Source: an uncultured Clostridia bacterium
GTDB lineage: Bacteria; Bacillota; Clostridia; Oscillospirales; Ruminococcaceae
Assembly (NCBI GenBank): GCA_944386455.1
Contig: CALXBC010000025.1
Coordinates: 1-36,207 of the forward strand
DNA: 36,207 nucleotides
Reading direction: 5' to 3'
The first letter of the stretch is position 1; each line of letters starts with the position of its first letter. The position numbers were made by a program, and so were the translations under genes. Below the pieces are notes generated by a model. It ran no database searches. It was not told where the DNA came from and saw nothing but the letters and a program-made list of their open reading frames with translations. Positions 26,546 to 34,395 of this stretch are shown piece by piece.

Positions 26546-26588
26546 AAAAGCACAACATGAGAGTTCAACTCTACAATGTTGTGCTTTT
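26546..26588. terminator. Terminator hairpin between the lipoprotein and XRE-TPR genes
   Basis: Arms 26546-26558 and 26576-26588 form a 13-bp stem, with a further 6-bp inner repeat (AGAGTT/AACTCT). It is followed by TTCTTGTTT on the plus strand and by TTTTTGTTATTTG on the minus strand, so it may serve both convergent genes. Confidence 0.75.
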
Positions 26589-26601
26589 CTTGTTTAAGCC
26601 G

Positions 26602-26650
26602 CATGAAAAAGATGTTTTGGGCTTTTCGAATAAGAGATTCGAACCCTCGT
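26602..26650 (-). repeat. tRNA-3'-end-like module, copy A
   Basis: Read on the minus strand this holds a T-arm-like hairpin, GAGGG-TTCGAAT-CTCTT (five pairs including two G-U), then an acceptor-like tail and ATCTTTTTCATG. The 12-mer CATGAAAAAGAT (plus strand, 26602-26613) and the TTCGAA core recur in copy B at 27776-27823 with the same order and nearly the same distance to a terminator hairpin. No matching 5' tRNA half is found upstream, so it is a fragment or mimic, not a tRNA gene. Confidence 0.6.
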
Positions 26651-26721
26651 AACCCCAGAAATGTAAATCACTCAAAACTTAGGGTTTGGACCCAACGGTG
26701 TTTCCGTTTGAATCTAACGGA

Positions 26722-27528
26722 TCATTGAGAGGCTTGCTGCAATCTTTTAATTTGATGTTTAAAATAATCTCTGTAAGTTGTAAAAAGATCGATCTTGGGA
26801 TCGCCTTCCAGTGCTGAGATTAGTTTTAATCCTCGCTCTGTTTCATGGATTGCCGTCTCGTTCTGGCCATTTGACTCATAGCATTCAGCAAGTTGCTGCA
26901 TCATCTGTAAAAGCATCTCAAATGAAATCCATTTTTGTTTCTCTGCCGCATCGTATTTTTCTTTTCCGGTCTGCACAAACGCCAGCTCTGAAAGTTTTGT
27001 AAAATAGATTTCGGGGATTTGCTCTAACGCGGCAACAGATGCAACAATATCTCCTTTACAGTTATAAGCATATGCCAGAAAACGAAGTGCGTCATATCGG
27101 ACTTCACTGCTATCGGTCTTATCTAGCAAACGGTTTGCGAGTTCAATTGTTTTATCCGGATTGTTGGAATAATCCATTACATAAAGCAGATTATTTAAAA
27201 GAATATCGTTATCGGGATATTGCTTAAGCCCTTTTTCAAGTATCATACGGCTTTTTTCCGGATTGGATTCGCGATATTTAACTGCCTCAGCACAAATCGC
27301 TTCGATTTGTGCTTTTGTTTCCATCAGATTCATGCCAAAGAGCTCATCGCAAGTAATGCCAAAATAATTTGCCAAGGCAGGTACCAATGTGATGTCCGGT
27401 AATGCAATATGATTTTCCCATTTGGATACTGCCTGAAATGAAATTCCAATTGCCTCTGCAAGTTGTTCTTGTGTGATGCCGCGCGATTTACGCAGTTCTT
27501 TAATTTTATCGCCAATTAGTATATCCAC
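26722..27528 (-). CDS. XRE-family regulator with TPR-like C-terminal domain
   Basis: The product has 268 residues. The N-terminal helix-turn-helix (about 7-62) has the XRE pattern: IKELRKSRGITQEQLAEAIG, FQAVSKWEN, LPDITLVPALANYFGITCDELF. The rest (75-265) is helical with TPR-like repeats (SRMILEKGLKQYPDNDILLNNL, ALRFLAYAYNCKGDIVASVAAL, QLAECYESNGQNETAIHETERGL). Such HTH-TPR proteins often sense peptides or act as autonomous regulators; the target is unknown. The start is GTG at 27528 with AAGGGGATG upstream. It is the only gene between two tRNA-like modules. 27529-27702 contains no gene that I can see. Confidence 0.85.
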   Translation of the reverse strand: MDILIGDKIKELRKSRGITQEQLAEAIGISFQAVSKWENHIALPDITLVPALANYFGITCDELFGMNLMETKAQIEAICAEAVKYRESNPEKSRMILEKGLKQYPDNDILLNNLLYVMDYSNNPDKTIELANRLLDKTDSSEVRYDALRFLAYAYNCKGDIVASVAALEQIPEIYFTKLSELAFVQTGKEKYDAAEKQKWISFEMLLQMMQQLAECYESNGQNETAIHETERGLKLISALEGDPKIDLFTTYRDYFKHQIKRLQQASQ

Positions 27529-27702
27529 AGTATCATCCCCTTCATAAAGTAAAAAGCGCTTTTTCTAATTATTAGTATAGCGTACAGATATTTGCATATC
27601 AATAACCGCATAAGTGTTTGTTATTCTACCGTAGGTTGAATTTATTTATAAGATGTTTAATATCTGCTCCAATAAACTAAAAAAATCAAATCCGCTATAC
27701 CG

Positions 27703-27759
27703 AATTAAAAAAGAAACACCATTGATGTCTGAACCCTTAGTCAGACATCAATGGTGTTT
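27703..27759 (-). terminator. Terminator downstream of the large serine recombinase
   Basis: A perfect 19-bp stem (27714-27732 with 27741-27759) with an 8-nt loop is followed on the minus strand by TTTCTTTTTTTAATT. It ends transcription of the recombinase genes. Confidence 0.9.
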
Positions 27760-27775
27760 TCATCTGTCTCATTCA

Positions 27776-27823
27776 CATGAAAAAGATATTTTCGGCATTT
27801 CAGCGGTGGGATTCGAACCATCG
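27776..27823 (-). repeat. tRNA-3'-end-like module, copy B
   Basis: Second copy of the module at 26602-26650: CATGAAAAAGAT (27776-27787), a TTTTCGGCATTTC block, then GATTCGAACC. Read on the minus strand it gives GGTTCGAATC, but its T-stem has two mismatches (GATGG against CCCAC), so it is degenerate. It lies between the recombinase stop and its terminator, 15 nt from the hairpin. Confidence 0.6.
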
Positions 27824-27850
27824 AAATCGCTTTTATCTTGATTGACATCA

Positions 27851-29491
27851 TTACTCCACCTCTGCTTCCACTTCAAGCCCGCCGATGAAAACCACCTTGA
27901 TTCTATCCTTGGATTCTACGATCACACATTGCAGGATTTTTCGGATGATCTCATTGTCGAAGGTCAGCGGGTGATTTTTCATACCATCGAGGATGGTAAA
28001 AATCTGCTCCAACCGTGACTTGGTGCTTTTGCGATGCTGTTCGGCGGCAATGTATTCTGCTAGCCTGTTTTCAAGCGTTCTCTTTTCGTTTATCAGCGCT
28101 TCGATACGGGGATCAGTGAGCAGGCTTTCGGGATTTTCGGCAGTTACGGTGTTCAGGATGCCACCAAATTCCTTATCGATTTGTGCGATGCGGATTTGAA
28201 TATCAACGCTTTCGTCCTCACCGGCTTCAGCGCCAAGCCCTATTTGGATATGCATTTTTAGTGTTTGCAGAATGTCGGGATTGCTTTTCGCTGTTTTTAA
28301 TATGGCATTCATAATCGCTTTTTGCAAGGGGGATTCTTCTATGGTCGGTGAGTGGTGACAGTATTTTTTGCCGTAGTCAAGGCGGTTGATACAGCGCCAT
28401 ACAATTCTCTTTTGACCGCCTGCCGCCCAAGTGCACCGGCGATAGGGCGTTCCGCATTCTCCGCAGACGAGCAGTTCGGTGAGTGCGTACTTTCCGCAGT
28501 ATTTGCCTTGCTCGGTTGTCGTGCCGATCTGCTTGACCTTGCGTTTCGAAGCTCGCCTTGCCAGTTCCTCCTGTACCTGTGCGAAGGTGTCGGCATCGAT
28601 GATTGCCGGATGATTGTTCTCTACATAATACTGCGGCCGTTCGCCGCCGTTGATACGCACCTTTTTGCTGATACAGTCCTCGACATAGGTTTTGCCCAGC
28701 AAGGCATCTCCCTTGTATTTTACATTGGAGAGGATAGACTGTATCACTCCGGGCTGCCATACCGCTTTTCCCATCGGCGTGGAAATACTGTCTGCGGTCA
28801 GTCCATCGGCAATCTGTTGCAGGCTGTTGCCGGAGAGAAATTCCGTATAGATTCGCCGTACCGTTATTGCCTGTGCAGGATCAATTTCCGGTTTTCCGTC
28901 TGCACCCTGACGGTATCCGAGGAAGGATTTATAAGCGAAGGACACATTGCCTTCCTTTGCGCTTTGCGCCTTGCCCCATGCCACATTGTGGCTGATGTTT
29001 TCGGATTCGCTCTGTGCGATAGAGCCATATATGGAGATGTAAAATTCCGAGGCAGGATCGATGCTGTGCAAATTTTGTTCTTCAAAGTACACATCCACCT
29101 TGATTTCCCGCAGCATTCGTGTGATCTTGATGCAGTCGAGGGTGTTTCGGGCAAAGCGGCTGATGGATTTAACGATAATCATATCTACCCGGCCTCGTTT
29201 GCATTGGCGGATCAGTTTATTAAATTCGTCACGTTTTTTCATACTGGTGCCGGTGATACCTTTGTCGGCGTAAATGCCTACCAACTTCCAGCCGGGTTCT
29301 CTGTGAATCCGTTCTGTGTAGTGGTTCACCTGATTCTCATAACTGTTAAGCTGTTCGTCCTGCTTGGTGGACACTCGGCAGTAAGCGGCTACCCGTTTGG
29401 TAATGCTTTGTGTGCTGTGCGCATTCACCGGCTGTATAGTCGGTGCAATGGTGCGTACTCTCTTTTGCAATATGGGTGCTGTCTGTTGCAT
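27851..29491 (-). CDS. Large serine recombinase (site-specific integrase/excisionase)
   Basis: The product has 546 residues. The resolvase catalytic domain (about 33-180) has the nucleophile in AAYCRVSTKQDEQ (Ser41) and the downstream Arg motif IVKSISRFARNT. A Recombinase domain (about 205-320) carries GYRQGADGKPEIDP and WQPGVIQSILSNVKYKGDALLGKTY. A zinc ribbon follows (CGECGTPYRRC with WRCINR and KKYC), then a coiled-coil tail. All parts seem intact, so it may be active on an element's ends. AAAGGAG stands 7 nt before the ATG at 29491; the frame extends to 29554 inside the upstream recombinase remnant. It overlaps that gene by 146 nt, as in clostridial elements with tandem recombinases. Confidence 0.92.
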   Translation of the reverse strand: MQQTAPILQKRVRTIAPTIQPVNAHSTQSITKRVAAYCRVSTKQDEQLNSYENQVNHYTERIHREPGWKLVGIYADKGITGTSMKKRDEFNKLIRQCKRGRVDMIIVKSISRFARNTLDCIKITRMLREIKVDVYFEEQNLHSIDPASEFYISIYGSIAQSESENISHNVAWGKAQSAKEGNVSFAYKSFLGYRQGADGKPEIDPAQAITVRRIYTEFLSGNSLQQIADGLTADSISTPMGKAVWQPGVIQSILSNVKYKGDALLGKTYVEDCISKKVRINGGERPQYYVENNHPAIIDADTFAQVQEELARRASKRKVKQIGTTTEQGKYCGKYALTELLVCGECGTPYRRCTWAAGGQKRIVWRCINRLDYGKKYCHHSPTIEESPLQKAIMNAILKTAKSNPDILQTLKMHIQIGLGAEAGEDESVDIQIRIAQIDKEFGGILNTVTAENPESLLTDPRIEALINEKRTLENRLAEYIAAEQHRKSTKSRLEQIFTILDGMKNHPLTFDNEIIRKILQCVIVESKDRIKVVFIGGLEVEAEVE

Positions 29492-30239
29492 CGTTTTTCT
29501 CCTTTCCGATCTGCTGACCGTTTTTAAGGGTGAGGCTGACCGCTTTGTCGGCATGGAGTGTAATGGCAGAGGCTATTTTCATTGTTAGTTCTCCGTCATA
29601 GTAAGAGAGCGACCTTGTTCTTTGCAAGGCCGCTCTTATCATCTCTGTGATACGCTGGGTGGTATCTAAAGTTTCATACACCAGCGAAGCGTATTCAAAT
29701 ATTCTGTTTTTCAGCGGCTCTTTCTCGATTGCAGGACTGTCAAGCATCCGACCGATTTCATTCTTTAATCGGATGACTTCTACGGGCAACTCAGTCGGTG
29801 TTGGATCACCTCGCAGAATGTTTGGTTTGACAATGAGATAGTTGATGCATTCGGTGATTGCCGAGAGCAACGCATCGTCTGAGATTTTAATAACTTCATC
29901 GCAGCTTTTGCATACCCATTTTTCTTGGTAAGTGGTGCGGCTGTCATGCTTGCGCTGCATCGGTTCTCCGCATTTCTCACAGAGAACCGGAAGCTGCAGC
30001 TTGAAAATATCTGCTGTGCGGTCGAGGGCTTTCTGTGTGTTTCGGGAGGCTCTGATTGCCTGCGCTTTGTCATATACGCTTTGCTTTATGATGGACGGAT
30101 AGCCATCGCTGCCGATGTAGCGTTTATCCTCAATGATGCGTTTCAGACGGGCTTTGTTCCATCCTGTTGTTCCGGACAGATATTCCACCTGTCGTTCGTT
30201 CAGGCTTTGTGCAATCTTTAATAGAGATTGTCCGTCCAA
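29346..30239 (-). pseudogene. 5'-truncated serine recombinase (C-terminal part only)
   Basis: The 297 codons begin within a Recombinase domain (DGQSLLKIAQSLN, GWNKARLKRIIEDKRYIG, YPSIIKQSVYDKAQAIRASR). A zinc ribbon (LCEKCGEPMQRK with VCKSCDE) and a coiled-coil region follow. The catalytic resolvase domain is missing. The only start is a TTG at 30239 without a good ribosome binding site. Frame-consistent recombinase-like residues (IFSDYL) continue upstream to about 30257, so the 5' part was lost by a break near 30257. Some clostridial elements do carry recombinases that lack the catalytic domain, so a functional accessory protein is a less likely alternative. Its 3' end overlaps the intact recombinase start. 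Confidence 0.75.
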
Positions 30240-30343
30240 ATAATCGGAAAATATAACTGAATGCCTGTTTTTAATACTGCAATGATAGTATGTAAAACAG
30301 CTTTTGATCTTTGCCTACATTAAAAGGTTATATGGGACTTTAC

Positions 30344-30384
30344 TATTACAGTATACAATCGCATCCAGTAAATATACTGTAATA
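30344..30384. repeat. 12-bp perfect inverted repeat at the edge of the recombinase region
   Basis: Arms 30344-30355 and 30373-30384 (TATTACAGTATA and its complement) are separated by 17 nt. No U-tract follows on either strand. It lies between the truncated recombinase and the epimerase gene, where it could be an element end, a protein-binding site or a weak 3' hairpin. Otherwise 30258-30485 is AT-rich without a gene. Confidence 0.5.
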
Positions 30385-30485
30385 ATCAGGATTTTTATGA
30401 TCATACTCATTCCTATCCCCATACGCTGTCACATCCTATTCGTATATTTTTGAATCTATTTATGCCTTTCTTTCGTAAACTTTAT

Positions 30486-31370
30486 TTACTTTCCCATATG
30501 TTTGTTCAACATATCTTTTGTAAAGTTCAGCAAAAATGCCGCTTCGGCATCAATACCTTTTTCCGATGGATCGTCAACCAGATCTCTCCACACCTTGATA
30601 TCTCTGCCGACTTCTCCGCCCATCATGACAAATGGCTCGGATACGATACGGCCTGTATAATGAATATCAGCCAGTGCGCCGAAAATTTCATCCCAGTCCA
30701 AATGTCCCCGTCCCGGAGCCATACGGTTGTTTTCTCCTGTATGAAAACTGGTAAGCTTATCCCCGACCAACCGGATAGCGTCTCCAATAGAACGTTCCTC
30801 TATATTCATATGGTATGTATCCAGCAAAACACCAATATTCGGGCTGTCAATGTCTTTTACATAATCCAAAGCTTCTTGCGCGGTATTGATTACGCATCCT
30901 TCAAAACGGTTCACGGCTTCCACGCAATAGGTAACACCGTAATTTTCTGCCGTCTTTACAATATCACGCATACTTTTCTTGCTACGCTCAACGATAGCAG
31001 TCTTGTCATCCACGATATAATTCGGAGAGCCCCAGCCTGCATAGCTTACACCGGACAAAAGCTTACCGCCCATAAGACCGATTCTTTCCACAATGCGCTG
31101 GAGGTAATCAACTCCGCCACGGCGAACGCTCTCATCGGCTGAAGATACATCATATGCGGGATCTAAACCAAGACTGTAAGTCAATTCTATTCCGCATTCA
31201 TCAGCCAGTTGCTTTAAGGACAGCATTTTTTCTTTGTCCATTTCCAGAAGCGGCTGTGCTTGAAACTCCAGAATATCAAAACCGATATCCACCGCTTTCC
31301 GGATATATTTCGCGTGATCCGCCGCCCAGTTCTTTTCCCAAAAATTCATAAAAATACCTAATTTGTTCAT
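30486..31370 (-). CDS. Sugar epimerase of the D-tagatose/D-psicose 3-epimerase family
   Basis: The product has 294 residues with a TIM-barrel, xylose-isomerase-like layout. The metal and catalytic residues of the family are all present: Glu in YCVEAVNRFE, Asp in VLLDTYHMNIEE, His in SFHTGENNR and Glu in IVSEPFVMMGG. The long motif from AINTAQE to KVWRDL closely follows clostridial psicose 3-epimerase as I remember it. It would interconvert C3-epimeric ketoses; the true substrate is unknown. ATG at 31370 is preferred, with AAAGGA 9 nt upstream; an ATG nine bases earlier sits on that site. It follows the isomerase by 33 nt and is probably co-transcribed with it. Confidence 0.88.
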   Translation of the reverse strand: MNKLGIFMNFWEKNWAADHAKYIRKAVDIGFDILEFQAQPLLEMDKEKMLSLKQLADECGIELTYSLGLDPAYDVSSADESVRRGGVDYLQRIVERIGLMGGKLLSGVSYAGWGSPNYIVDDKTAIVERSKKSMRDIVKTAENYGVTYCVEAVNRFEGCVINTAQEALDYVKDIDSPNIGVLLDTYHMNIEERSIGDAIRLVGDKLTSFHTGENNRMAPGRGHLDWDEIFGALADIHYTGRIVSEPFVMMGGEVGRDIKVWRDLVDDPSEKGIDAEAAFLLNFTKDMLNKHMGK

Positions 31371-31403
31371 CTCTGTCATTCCTTTCCATTCTATTGTTTT
31401 AAA

Positions 31404-32801
31404 TTAAATACGGTCGATTTGATATCCAAGATACTTTTCCAGAGCTTCCTTTACTGCATCGGACACATTGCCTTTTGTAATACAGACGTGATGACGGAAG
31501 CCGTTATATCCCATATACTCCAGCATATTTTGTATATTGCTTTTCTCAAACACAATGCCGCTTCCGAAAAACGCTTCCTCTATCGGGTCATCTGTCAGTC
31601 TTCCTTCTGTCACAAAACCGCACAGCTTACCGTTTTCCGTCCGCATGCTGGCAACCGTTACCGGGCCTGCCGCAATTTTTACTTTATTCACGCCGACTCC
31701 GCTTCCTTCTCCGAAGCTCTTTTTAAACATCAGGTGTTCAATTGTAGTACCTTTTCCTTGGGTCATCGAAATCGGAACCGGACCGCAGTGGAATAAAATG
31801 CACTTGTTCGGATCTTGACCGAAGTTGTTGTTTACATCAAGCAGCATAGTCGGATGCGCTGCCGCCAATGTGATGGCGCGAGTCATCACGGTATTGTTTA
31901 CATCAAGCTCGCAGGATGCCGCAATTCCGCGCTCATTCAGGTCGCAAAGCACCAAACAGGGAGCAACGCCGAATTTGGTCTCAAATTCATTCCAACAGCG
32001 CAGTGCAACGCCCTGCAAATCATATTCAGCAATCAAATCATCAATTACGACGCCGATTCGCGCAATGATTTCCAACTTTTTCATCGGATACTTGCCAAAA
32101 TCAGTGATAGCAAGGTAATCCGCCTTTTTAGCATCTATCCGTTCCTGCTCAACCGTTTCCATCCGTGCAAAAACTTCGGCAAGATCAATGGTTTCTATGT
32201 TGATTCCGACATTCTGCATCGCAATTTCATCAAACCGCACCGTCTTAAATGCGGTAGTTCTTGCACCGATAGCGCCGATATTACACCGTTTCATTCCGTT
32301 TACCACACGGCAGACTGCGGCAAACTTGTCCAGATGCTCTCTAAATTCCGGGTCGGAAGGGTTGCAGGTAAATGGCTGAAAAAGCGTATATTTCAGTTTG
32401 TGCTGCCGCAAAACGTTGCACATGGCAATTTTCCCGCATAATGCATCTCGTCTGTGCGCAAAATCCATTTTTCCTACTTCATCCCGATATGCTTCTACCA
32501 GAATCGGAACGCCGCAATTTTCCAGCGCCGCCATCGCTCCATTTTCGTCTCCGAAGTTGGGCAGACACAAAATAACGCCCTGATATTTACCTCGGTTTTC
32601 ATCCAAAAACGCAGCATATCGTTTCCCTTCCTCGATTGTTTCCACCGCGCCATATCGGCCGATGCTTTCTTCCGGCATAATATAATCATACCCGGCATCC
32701 ACTAATGCCTTTGCCAACTCTTTTCTTGCATCTGCAATTAATTCTCCCGGGAAAAATCCCCGATTTCCAAAGTACAACGCAAAAGTGATTTTTTTCTCCA
32801 T
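31404..32801 (-). CDS. L-fucose/L-arabinose isomerase family protein
   Basis: The product has 465 residues. The C-terminal half has the family's active-site pattern: ALRCWNEFETKFG, SCELDVNNTVMTRAIT, MLLDVNNNFGQD, ILFHCGPVP and later FRHHVCI, giving the acidic metal ligands and His residues. The N-terminal half is the Rossmann-like fucose isomerase domain (GYDYIMPEES, GVILCLPNFGDENGA). It probably interconverts an aldose and a ketose; which sugar cannot be read from sequence. GGGAGG precedes the ATG at 32801. A promoter with an overlapping LacI-type operator lies directly upstream. No kinase or transporter for the sugar is in view. Confidence 0.83.
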   Translation of the reverse strand: MEKKITFALYFGNRGFFPGELIADARKELAKALVDAGYDYIMPEESIGRYGAVETIEEGKRYAAFLDENRGKYQGVILCLPNFGDENGAMAALENCGVPILVEAYRDEVGKMDFAHRRDALCGKIAMCNVLRQHKLKYTLFQPFTCNPSDPEFREHLDKFAAVCRVVNGMKRCNIGAIGARTTAFKTVRFDEIAMQNVGINIETIDLAEVFARMETVEQERIDAKKADYLAITDFGKYPMKKLEIIARIGVVIDDLIAEYDLQGVALRCWNEFETKFGVAPCLVLCDLNERGIAASCELDVNNTVMTRAITLAAAHPTMLLDVNNNFGQDPNKCILFHCGPVPISMTQGKGTTIEHLMFKKSFGEGSGVGVNKVKIAAGPVTVASMRTENGKLCGFVTEGRLTDDPIEEAFFGSGIVFEKSNIQNMLEYMGYNGFRHHVCITKGNVSDAVKEALEKYLGYQIDRI

Positions 32802-32820
32802 TGATATATTCCTCCCGTTA

Positions 32821-32850
32821 CATTATCGTTAATGTGTTTTGCTAAGGCAA
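32821..32850 (-). promoter_or_regulatory. Promoter with overlapping LacI-type operator ahead of the isomerase gene
   Basis: On the minus strand TTGCCT (32845-32850) and GATAAT (32822-32827) are 17 bp apart. The near-palindrome CATTATCGTTAATG (plus strand, 32821-32834), with the central CG typical of LacI operators, covers the -10. The identical 14-mer occurs at 33969-33982. Confidence 0.75.
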
Positions 32851-32880
32851 CATTCTTCTGTTGCAATCATAACTGATTAA

Positions 32881-33912
32881 TTATTTTGCCTGTGTTGTAT
32901 CACGGACAATTAACTGAACCGGTATTGTAGTTTGGGTCACGGCTTCAAATTTTTGGTAAATCAAATTCATTAAGGTCTTTACTACCTGTGTTGCCATCTT
33001 GGTTTTTGGTGTTAAAATCGTAGTTAGCTTACAGGGAAACGGCATTTTCGACTGAATTCCGTCAAAGCCTACCACCGATATATCTTCAGGAACTTTTTTT
33101 CCAAGCTCATTCAATTGATATATGGTTTCCCACGCAATCATATCGCTAAACGCAAAAACCGCTGTAAATCCGTCTGGTAAAGCAAACGAATCTGTCAGTA
33201 TCTCTTTTAAATCTTCCCCCACCGGCTGCACTTCATGAATCAGTTCCGGACATAAAGGAATTCCTGCTTCATACAATGCTTGATGATATCCTGCCAGACG
33301 TTCTTTTGCAGAAGAAATGTACGAAGGACCGCTTAAACACAAAATACGTTTATGCCCCAAAGAAATCAAATATTTTGTTGCCTCATATCCTCCTTGAAAG
33401 TCATCCCAAACAACATAATTACTGGCGCTTTCTCCATTTGGCTTCCTTCCGAGCAGCACATACGGCACATGCTCCATATCCAAACGATGCAAAATATCCG
33501 AATCTTTCTGTGTCGGACATATAATCAATCCGTCCACATTATGTCCCAGAGCAGACAAGATTGCCTTTTCCTCTGTTGCGGCGTCTTCGTTGGTATTCAT
33601 GATAAACAAATTAACATTCCATTTTCTGAGCAATATTTCCATTTCTTTTACCATGATCCCAAATAACGGGTTGGAGATGTCACTGACAATCACAGCGATG
33701 GTGCCTGTAATACCGGAGCGCAATCCTCCTGCCAAAGAATTACGGATATATCCCATTTCTTCCGCCGTTTCAGCAATCAGCTTCCGGGTCTTATCTGAAA
33801 TATCCTTTTTTCCGTTTAAAGCGTGAGAAATCGTATTAACAGAATATCCGGTTCGCTGTGATATATCTTTGAGTGTCACCGGGGAACGATTCATCTTAAT
33901 CTTTTCTGCCAT
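32881..33912 (-). CDS. LacI-family transcriptional regulator
   Basis: The product has 343 residues. The N-terminal LacI helix-turn-helix (about 12-58) reads VTLKDISQRTGYSVNTISHAL with the hinge near GYIRNSLAGGL. The periplasmic-binding-protein-like effector domain follows (GTIAVIVSDISNPLFG, DGLIICPT, AVFAFSDMIAW, ISVVGFDGI). AAAGGAG precedes the ATG. Identical operator 14-mers at its own promoter and at the isomerase promoter indicate autoregulation and control of the two downstream sugar genes; the inducer is unknown. Confidence 0.92.
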   Translation of the reverse strand: MAEKIKMNRSPVTLKDISQRTGYSVNTISHALNGKKDISDKTRKLIAETAEEMGYIRNSLAGGLRSGITGTIAVIVSDISNPLFGIMVKEMEILLRKWNVNLFIMNTNEDAATEEKAILSALGHNVDGLIICPTQKDSDILHRLDMEHVPYVLLGRKPNGESASNYVVWDDFQGGYEATKYLISLGHKRILCLSGPSYISSAKERLAGYHQALYEAGIPLCPELIHEVQPVGEDLKEILTDSFALPDGFTAVFAFSDMIAWETIYQLNELGKKVPEDISVVGFDGIQSKMPFPCKLTTILTPKTKMATQVVKTLMNLIYQKFEAVTQTTIPVQLIVRDTTQAK

Positions 33913-33968
33913 GTCCGTCTCCTTTCACCTGTAATCATACAATAAAAGTTAAAGCATATTTTACATCT

Positions 33969-34017
33969 CATTATCGTTAATGCAATTTATACTATATTAT
34001 TTTAAGCAGAAAGTCAA
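33969..34017 (-). promoter_or_regulatory. Promoter and operator of the LacI-type regulator
   Basis: On the minus strand TTGACT (34012-34017) and TAGTAT (33989-33994) are 17 bp apart. CATTATCGTTAATG (plus strand, 33969-33982) lies at the predicted transcription start, a repressing position. The same 14-mer is at 32821-32834. Confidence 0.8.
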
Positions 34018-34253
34018 GCACCTGTTTACTCAAAATAAAAGAAATAACAAGACGGTGTTCTCGCCGCGCCTCTCCTATATGTATGGTTCACATCAGCAAT
34101 CAGAAAAACAACAAAGCAATGTTGGCGCATGGCAATAAAACTGGAAACATTTACGGATATGGGCTGCAGCTGCCGCAAGAAAAAATCAAGCGGGAGACGA
34201 TGGCATGTGCGGTGGTTCGACTTTGATAAACCGCGTCGCAACCCGGCTTGTGT

Positions 34254-34300
34254 GGCAACGCTCTGGGAGGGGGAAAAGATTCCTCTCCCAGAGTGTTGCC
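34254..34300. other. Long 19-bp hairpin in a gene-free stretch
   Basis: Arms 34254-34272 and 34282-34300 pair over about 19 bp with two G-U pairs and a 9-nt loop. It sits in 34018-34395, where I see no convincing protein gene, and is followed by a plus-strand terminator. It may be part of a non-coding RNA or of a dispersed palindromic element. Confidence 0.5.
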
Positions 34301-34321
34301 GACTTTGTCGACACGCTTCAA

Positions 34322-34355
34322 GCACCGGAAGTTTGTTTACCGGTGCATCTTTTTT
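34322..34355 (+). terminator. Orphan plus-strand intrinsic terminator
   Basis: A 7-bp GC-rich stem (34322-34328 with 34340-34346) is followed by ATC and TTTTTT (34350-34355). No plus-strand gene is recognised upstream of it; the adjacent genes on both sides are on the minus strand. Confidence 0.65.
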
Positions 34356-34395
34356 CGACAATCACTGCAGGTTTCAAATCGGTTCACAACCGGCA

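Noticed and set aside
26602-26720. Complete tRNA gene on the minus strand
   Set aside because: Only a T-arm-like hairpin and an acceptor-like tail are present. I found no matching 5' acceptor strand, D-arm or anticodon arm at the required distance.
28352-29527. 391-codon plus-strand open frame across the recombinase
   Set aside because: Antisense to the intact serine recombinase, whose domains are complete; no motif seen in the antisense product.
34026-34361. 111-codon minus-strand open frame in the gene-free stretch
   Set aside because: Composition is Arg/Ser/Cys-rich and passes through both hairpins; no ribosome binding site. Treated as non-coding.
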